A stretch of 9,214 bases of DNA from Candidatus Omnitrophota bacterium (lineage in GTDB: Bacteria > Omnitrophota > Gorgyraeia > Zapsychrales > Zapsychraceae). The notes under the pieces were generated by a model. It made no database searches, was not told the DNA's origin, and worked only from the letters and a program-made list of their open reading frames with translations. Made by a program: the position numbers and the translations under genes. Of this stretch, positions 6,504 to 9,214 are shown piece after piece (position 1 is the first letter of the stretch; each line of letters begins with the position of its first letter). Location of the stretch: positions 1 through 9,214 of the forward strand of contig DAOWBD010000027.1 in assembly GCA_030634235.1 (NCBI GenBank). The letters are read 5' to 3'.

Positions 6504-7103
6504 TTAATTTCCGGTGTTCTCAAAATGCGCGAAGTCGATCAGGAAGACCGTTCCCAAGAAAAGCGCCTTGAGCTTGACATCCCATCCGGGAGGAAACGTG
6601 ATACCAAAATTATCCGCGTCGGTAAAACCCTCTTTCAAAAATCCGCTCCACTTCTTAGTGATCTTCCCGTGGATCATATCCCCTTCGCGGATCTCAAAAG
6701 TCCACGGATGAAGAATCGGCCCAAAGATTTGAAATACTTCCTGTCCGGACACGTCGAAGACGGAATAAATTCTTCGCAACAGGGAGAACCGCCGCACCAC
6801 CGTCCCTAAAAGGCCGCCCTGAGCGTCGAAGACATCGAGCCGGTAGAAAAAGAACCGGAACGGGCGCACGGCGCGCAGGACCACCCGGTCCTCATGGGTC
6901 CGGACGCTGATCTCAAACGGGCGCAGCGCCTTCAGGAACCAGCGCGCGAGAAGCGAGCCGTTCTCTTCAGCCGCCCTGTAAAGTTCATTTCCCGTGGAAT
7001 CCAATATCACATATTTATTTTTCGTCTCAAAACCGCTGAGGATCTCGCCCCATTCCTTTTTCTGACTGACCACCAACCCTTCCACCGATGAAAGTCGATC
7101 CAT
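6504..7103 (-). CDS. Phospholipid scramblase (PLSCR/LURP-one-like) family protein
   Basis: This 199-residue protein matches the scramblase domain of eukaryotic PLSCR proteins across nearly its whole length. KYVILDSTGNELYRAAEEN (30-48) corresponds to the NKYEI-N--GQ-VY-A-E- opening, RPFEISVR (61-68) to RPF-L-I, and IFGPILHPWTFEI (126-138) to the V-GPC stretch. The hallmark is KWSGFLKEGFTDADNFGI (151-168), then FP and DVKLKALFLGTVFLIDF (175-191). In PLSCR1 this segment is the Ca2+-binding loop followed by the C-terminal membrane helix; D162, D164 and N165 are kept. The proline-rich N-terminus and the palmitoylated cysteine cluster of animal proteins are absent (FRFFFYR stands there). Whether prokaryotic members flip lipids is not established; the related LURP-one fold may only bind membranes or ligands. 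The start at ATG 7103 overlaps the upstream stop by one base (TAATG) and has a strong GGAGG site seven nt ahead. Confidence 0.9.
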   Translation of the reverse strand: MDRLSSVEGLVVSQKKEWGEILSGFETKNKYVILDSTGNELYRAAEENGSLLARWFLKALRPFEISVRTHEDRVVLRAVRPFRFFFYRLDVFDAQGGLLGTVVRRFSLLRRIYSVFDVSGQEVFQIFGPILHPWTFEIREGDMIHGKITKKWSGFLKEGFTDADNFGITFPPGWDVKLKALFLGTVFLIDFAHFENTGN

Positions 7104-8311
7104 TACAAACCTCCGTTCTCTTGCGCGTTAAGAAATTCGAAAAGTTCCTGGGCCACCAGGCGATGCCCTTTCGGCGTCAAAGTCCCACCATTGATGTAAT
7201 ACAATTCTTCATCCTTGTTGGCCTCAAAAACCGGGAGCATGTCTAAAAATCCGACCTCCTCGCGCTGCGAAAACTTTTCCAGAAGTTCATTGAGGTACGT
7301 ACTGGCCGGCCGCCTGAACTCAAGCGGCACATCTGCCCCGGAATCAAGAATCCCCATCTGATTTCTAAGCGGTATATAAAGAAAGACGACCTTGGCATTA
7401 CGCTCCTCGGCCAGGCCCTTGATCGCGAGCAAATACCGTTTCGTGTTTTGCCATGCCACGCCGACGAACGTGCCGTCCTTGAAAAACAGGCTATCCTCCT
7501 GAATGATAAAGAACTGTTCATTGTCATTAAATTGCGGCAGGGCCATCATCTCTTTATTGTAATCCGTGTTCTCCTGCGCCTTGAAGCTGCGGGAATGCAG
7601 GTATTGAATATACCAACTGGTTTTTATCAACACATTGTGGATCTGTTCGAAGACAGAGATATTCTGTGTCTTTTCAAAATCAAGGGGAGGATGACCCTGA
7701 TAGTCCTTCAAAAAATAACGGCTGATCTTCACCGGAAGCTTTTCTTTGTCCAGAACGCTCATCGCCCGCGCCTTATGATCCTCGAAGACATCATCGGCAA
7801 AAAGTTGCACCACGATCACATCGGGCTCGAGTTCGATCAAATCCCGTCTCAGGTAAAGGTATTCACTGATCGGAGAATATCCCGAGACCCCGGCATTAAC
7901 CACCTCATAGGTCTTGCCGAAAGCAACATCATCGGAATCAAAATATCGTTGCAGTAGCGTGCAGAAGTTCTCTTCGGACGAGACCTCAAAAGCTTCGGTA
8001 AAAGAATCGCCGAGAACCAGCACACGCTCTGTTCCTATGGGCTTGTCAATATCGATCTTTCCGCCGAGAAGGCCGAGAGCATTCGTTTCGTGCCAAATAG
8101 AGAATGTTTCTCCCGTATCTTTTTCATAAAGGAACTTGTTATTCGGGGAATGGACCAACCCGAGATAAGTATCGGGGATCCAGATAGGACGGGTCCGGTT
8201 TTGCGACCTGTTGTAGATCCGCATGACAATCTCACAAGAAGAAAAAGCTAAAACAATGATTAAAAGCGCAGTCGTCGCCGCGAAGAAGGGATTTTTTTCT
8301 ACGTTATTCAT
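7103..8311 (-). CDS. Membrane-anchored SGNH/GDSL-hydrolase-like protein with an altered catalytic triad
   Basis: This 402-residue protein has one N-terminal membrane helix (about 9-28, containing C26) and an extracytoplasmic SGNH domain. Block I is VLVLGDSFTEAFEV (97-110) with nucleophile S103; block II is VVNAGVSGYSPISEYLYLR (137-155), a form typical of acetyl-esterase or acyltransferase-like SGNH proteins of envelope polysaccharide clusters. Block III, usually N-D, reads VVQLFADDVFED (167-178), with D173 where Asn is expected. The last block, usually D-G-H followed by L-T-P-x-GH, reads N374-G-G-T377-L-T-P-K-G-H383, so the triad Asp and His positions hold Gly and Thr. The nucleophile is kept but the relay appears lost, suggesting reduced, altered or no hydrolase activity. 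It is the first gene of the leftward operon. The start ATG 8311 has no ribosome site in its roughly 28-nt AU-rich leader, and no nearby alternative start improves on it. Confidence 0.8.
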   Translation of the reverse strand: MNNVEKNPFFAATTALLIIVLAFSSCEIVMRIYNRSQNRTRPIWIPDTYLGLVHSPNNKFLYEKDTGETFSIWHETNALGLLGGKIDIDKPIGTERVLVLGDSFTEAFEVSSEENFCTLLQRYFDSDDVAFGKTYEVVNAGVSGYSPISEYLYLRRDLIELEPDVIVVQLFADDVFEDHKARAMSVLDKEKLPVKISRYFLKDYQGHPPLDFEKTQNISVFEQIHNVLIKTSWYIQYLHSRSFKAQENTDYNKEMMALPQFNDNEQFFIIQEDSLFFKDGTFVGVAWQNTKRYLLAIKGLAEERNAKVVFLYIPLRNQMGILDSGADVPLEFRRPASTYLNELLEKFSQREEVGFLDMLPVFEANKDEELYYINGGTLTPKGHRLVAQELFEFLNAQENGGL

Positions 8312-8466
8312 AAGAAACAGAAGGGTTTTTTATTATTTATGAAGCATTGTACACCTAAACCACAAACAGAGTCAATACAAGGCCAATTTACTTTCGTGAT
8401 AAGCAATGAAACTCCCCTTTATTTCTTACGAAAAAGATGTAAAATTGTATATGAAAGGTTAACCTG
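8312..8466. other. Divergent intergenic region
   Basis: These 155 AT-rich nt separate the leftward six-gene cluster from the rightward radical SAM gene. They hold a strong leftward promoter (8346-8375) and, for the rightward gene, an AAAGG ribosome site (8454-8458) and only a weak -10-like TAAAAT (8440-8445) without a good -35. No convincing terminator, RNA gene or operator repeat was seen. Confidence 0.75.
8346..8375 (-). promoter_or_regulatory. Sigma70-type promoter of the six-gene leftward operon
   Basis: On the minus strand, TTGACT (8375-8370) and TACAAT (8351-8346) are spaced by 18 nt; each hexamer matches the consensus at five of six positions. Transcription would begin near 8339, giving a leader of about 28 nt before ATG 8311. 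No other promoter of similar quality was seen within the cluster. Confidence 0.7.
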
Positions 8467-8553
8467 ATGAAGAAATGGACAAGGAGAGATTTTATCAAGC
8501 GAGGTTTTCTAGCCGTATTAGGGGCCGGCGCGGCGAGCAGCTCTGGGCGATGA
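8467..8553 (+). CDS. Tat signal peptide ORF, out of frame with the following radical SAM domain
   Basis: An ATG at 8467, eight nt after an AAAGG ribosome site, opens a 28-codon frame: MKKWTRRDFIKRGF, then LAVLGAGAASSSGR, then TGA at 8551-8553. The TRRDFIK motif, short hydrophobic core and small-residue end are those of a twin-arginine signal peptide. The radical SAM reading frame begins in another phase over the same bases. Moving from this frame to the enzyme frame needs the equivalent of one extra base between about 8505 and 8547. The natural gene was therefore probably a Tat-signal-bearing radical SAM protein, broken here by a 1-nt deletion, a sequencing error, or bridged by -1 slippage. 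A free 28-residue peptide would have no evident use. Confidence 0.65.
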   Translation: MKKWTRRDFIKRGFLAVLGAGAASSSGR

Positions 8554-9214
8554 TGGATCGTTGCCGGCTTTGCCCACGCGAATGCGGCATGAACCGTTTT
8601 AAGGAAAACGGATTTTGCCATTCGACTAGCCAATTGCAAATTTCCTCGCATCATCCTCATTTCGGCGAAGAGCGGTCGCTCATCGGCAAAGGCGGCTCAG
8701 GAACGATCTTTCTTTCGAACTGCAGTTTACGCTGCGTCTTCTGCATCAACTGGGAGATCAGCCAGGGCGGACATGGAAAACTCGCCGCCATTGATGATAT
8801 GGCCGCGATGATGCTCGCGCTGCAGAAGCGCGGCTGCCACAATGTCAACGTCGTAACCCCCACACATTATTCGCCCCACATTCTGCTCGCCCTCGACAAA
8901 GCTGCGGCCAATGGATTGCGACTCCCTCTTGTGTATAACACCTGCGGCTGGGAGAAGATCGAGATCTTAAAGAAACTCGACGGTATTGTCGATATTTACC
9001 TGCCCGATTTCAAATATGCCGACGGTGCCATGGCCGCGAAATATTCGAGCGAGGCGGCAGCCTATCCTGAGGTGACCAAACAGGCCTTATTGGAAATGCA
9101 ACGGCAGGTCGGTGTCGCCAAGCCGGCCGCCGACGGGCTGATGTACCGCGGGCTGATGCTCCGGCACCTGGTCATGCCCAACAGGATCGGGGGAACCAAA
9201 GACGTTCTTGCATG
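8475..9214 (+). CDS. PflX/COG1313-type radical SAM iron-sulfur protein (partial, apparent 5' frameshift)
   Basis: One plus-strand frame is open from ATG 8475 through the window end. After about 24 atypical residues it reads EQLWAMMDRCRLCPRECGMN, a Cys-rich N-terminal module with cysteines encoded at 8562, 8571, 8583 and 8616. Then come HHPHFGEERSLIGKGGSGTI and the radical SAM cluster motif CSLRCVFC (8721-8744, C-x3-C-x2-C, binding a 4Fe-4S cluster and S-adenosylmethionine). NVVTPTHYSPHIL, LVYNTCGW, DIYLPDFKYAD and RHLVMPN are diagnostic of the COG1313 family, annotated as putative pyruvate formate-lyase activating enzyme-like but of unproven substrate. The C-terminus lies beyond the window. 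ATG 8475 lacks a ribosome site; the good one serves ATG 8467, whose product is a Tat signal peptide in another frame, so residues before EQLW are probably a frameshift artefact of a gene starting at 8467. ATG 8550 is another possible start. Confidence 0.85.
   Translation, partial: MDKERFYQARFSSRIRGRRGEQLWAMMDRCRLCPRECGMNRFKENGFCHSTSQLQISSHHPHFGEERSLIGKGGSGTIFLSNCSLRCVFCINWEISQGGHGKLAAIDDMAAMMLALQKRGCHNVNVVTPTHYSPHILLALDKAAANGLRLPLVYNTCGWEKIEILKKLDGIVDIYLPDFKYADGAMAAKYSSEAAAYPEVTKQALLEMQRQVGVAKPAADGLMYRGLMLRHLVMPNRIGGTKDVLA

Noticed and set aside
7448..7957. 169-codon plus-strand open frame
   Set aside because: It is antisense to the well-supported SGNH-like gene, has no recognisable motif, and its open phase follows from codon bias on the other strand.
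8388..8863. Two minus-strand open frames (8388-8660 and 8657-8863)
   Set aside because: They lie antisense to the radical SAM gene, whose Cys motifs and family blocks are unmistakable, and show no motif of their own.

Overview
The window looks like a chromosomal stretch from an uncultured, Gram-negative-like bacterium. The best guess is Omnitrophota (former OP3) or a close relative. That guess rests on recalled family resemblance: a TMTC-like membrane protein with TPR repeats, next to a gene opening with a short 'PEHEQYIL...IAKDLGLKER' helix-turn-helix-like segment, plus a DUF2934 protein. No rRNA, tRNA, CRISPR array or transposase gene was seen. Apart from one rightward gene at the right edge, everything is on the minus strand.

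Right to left: (1) 8467-9214 (+) is the 5' part of a PflX/COG1313-type radical SAM enzyme. A textbook Tat signal peptide precedes it but lies in a different frame, so the gene appears frameshifted. (2) 8312-8466 is a divergent intergenic region with a near-consensus sigma70-type promoter firing leftward. (3) 8311-2846 (-) is a tight six-gene cluster: membrane-anchored SGNH/GDSL-like protein, phospholipid scramblase homologue, stand-alone cyclic-nucleotide-binding-domain protein, CDF cation exporter, secreted staphylococcal-nuclease-like protein and GT-C-type membrane glycosyltransferase. Its junctions are 1-nt and 4-nt overlaps or gaps of 7-14 nt, so it is probably one transcript. (4) After an 81-nt gap with a candidate promoter and palindrome come a STAS-domain protein (2763-2398) and a DUF2934 protein (2349-2134). 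(5) A possible small exported peptide (2117-1983) leads by an ATGA overlap into a TMTC-like TPR membrane protein (1986-115). The first 34 codons of another gene follow at 104-1.

Three points stand out. The scramblase homologue keeps almost the whole Ca2+-binding and C-terminal helix signature of eukaryotic PLSCR proteins. Its operon partners with SGNH, SNase and cNMP-binding folds each lack residues normally needed for activity or ligand binding, so the operon seems to use several enzyme folds in degenerate form. And the AT-rich TPR gene is bracketed by a perfect 23-bp direct repeat that includes the start codon region of the next gene, as expected for an insertion or for recombination between tandem paralogues.

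The shared theme of the operon is the cell envelope (lipid or glycan handling and metal export), but no specific pathway can be assigned from sequence alone.
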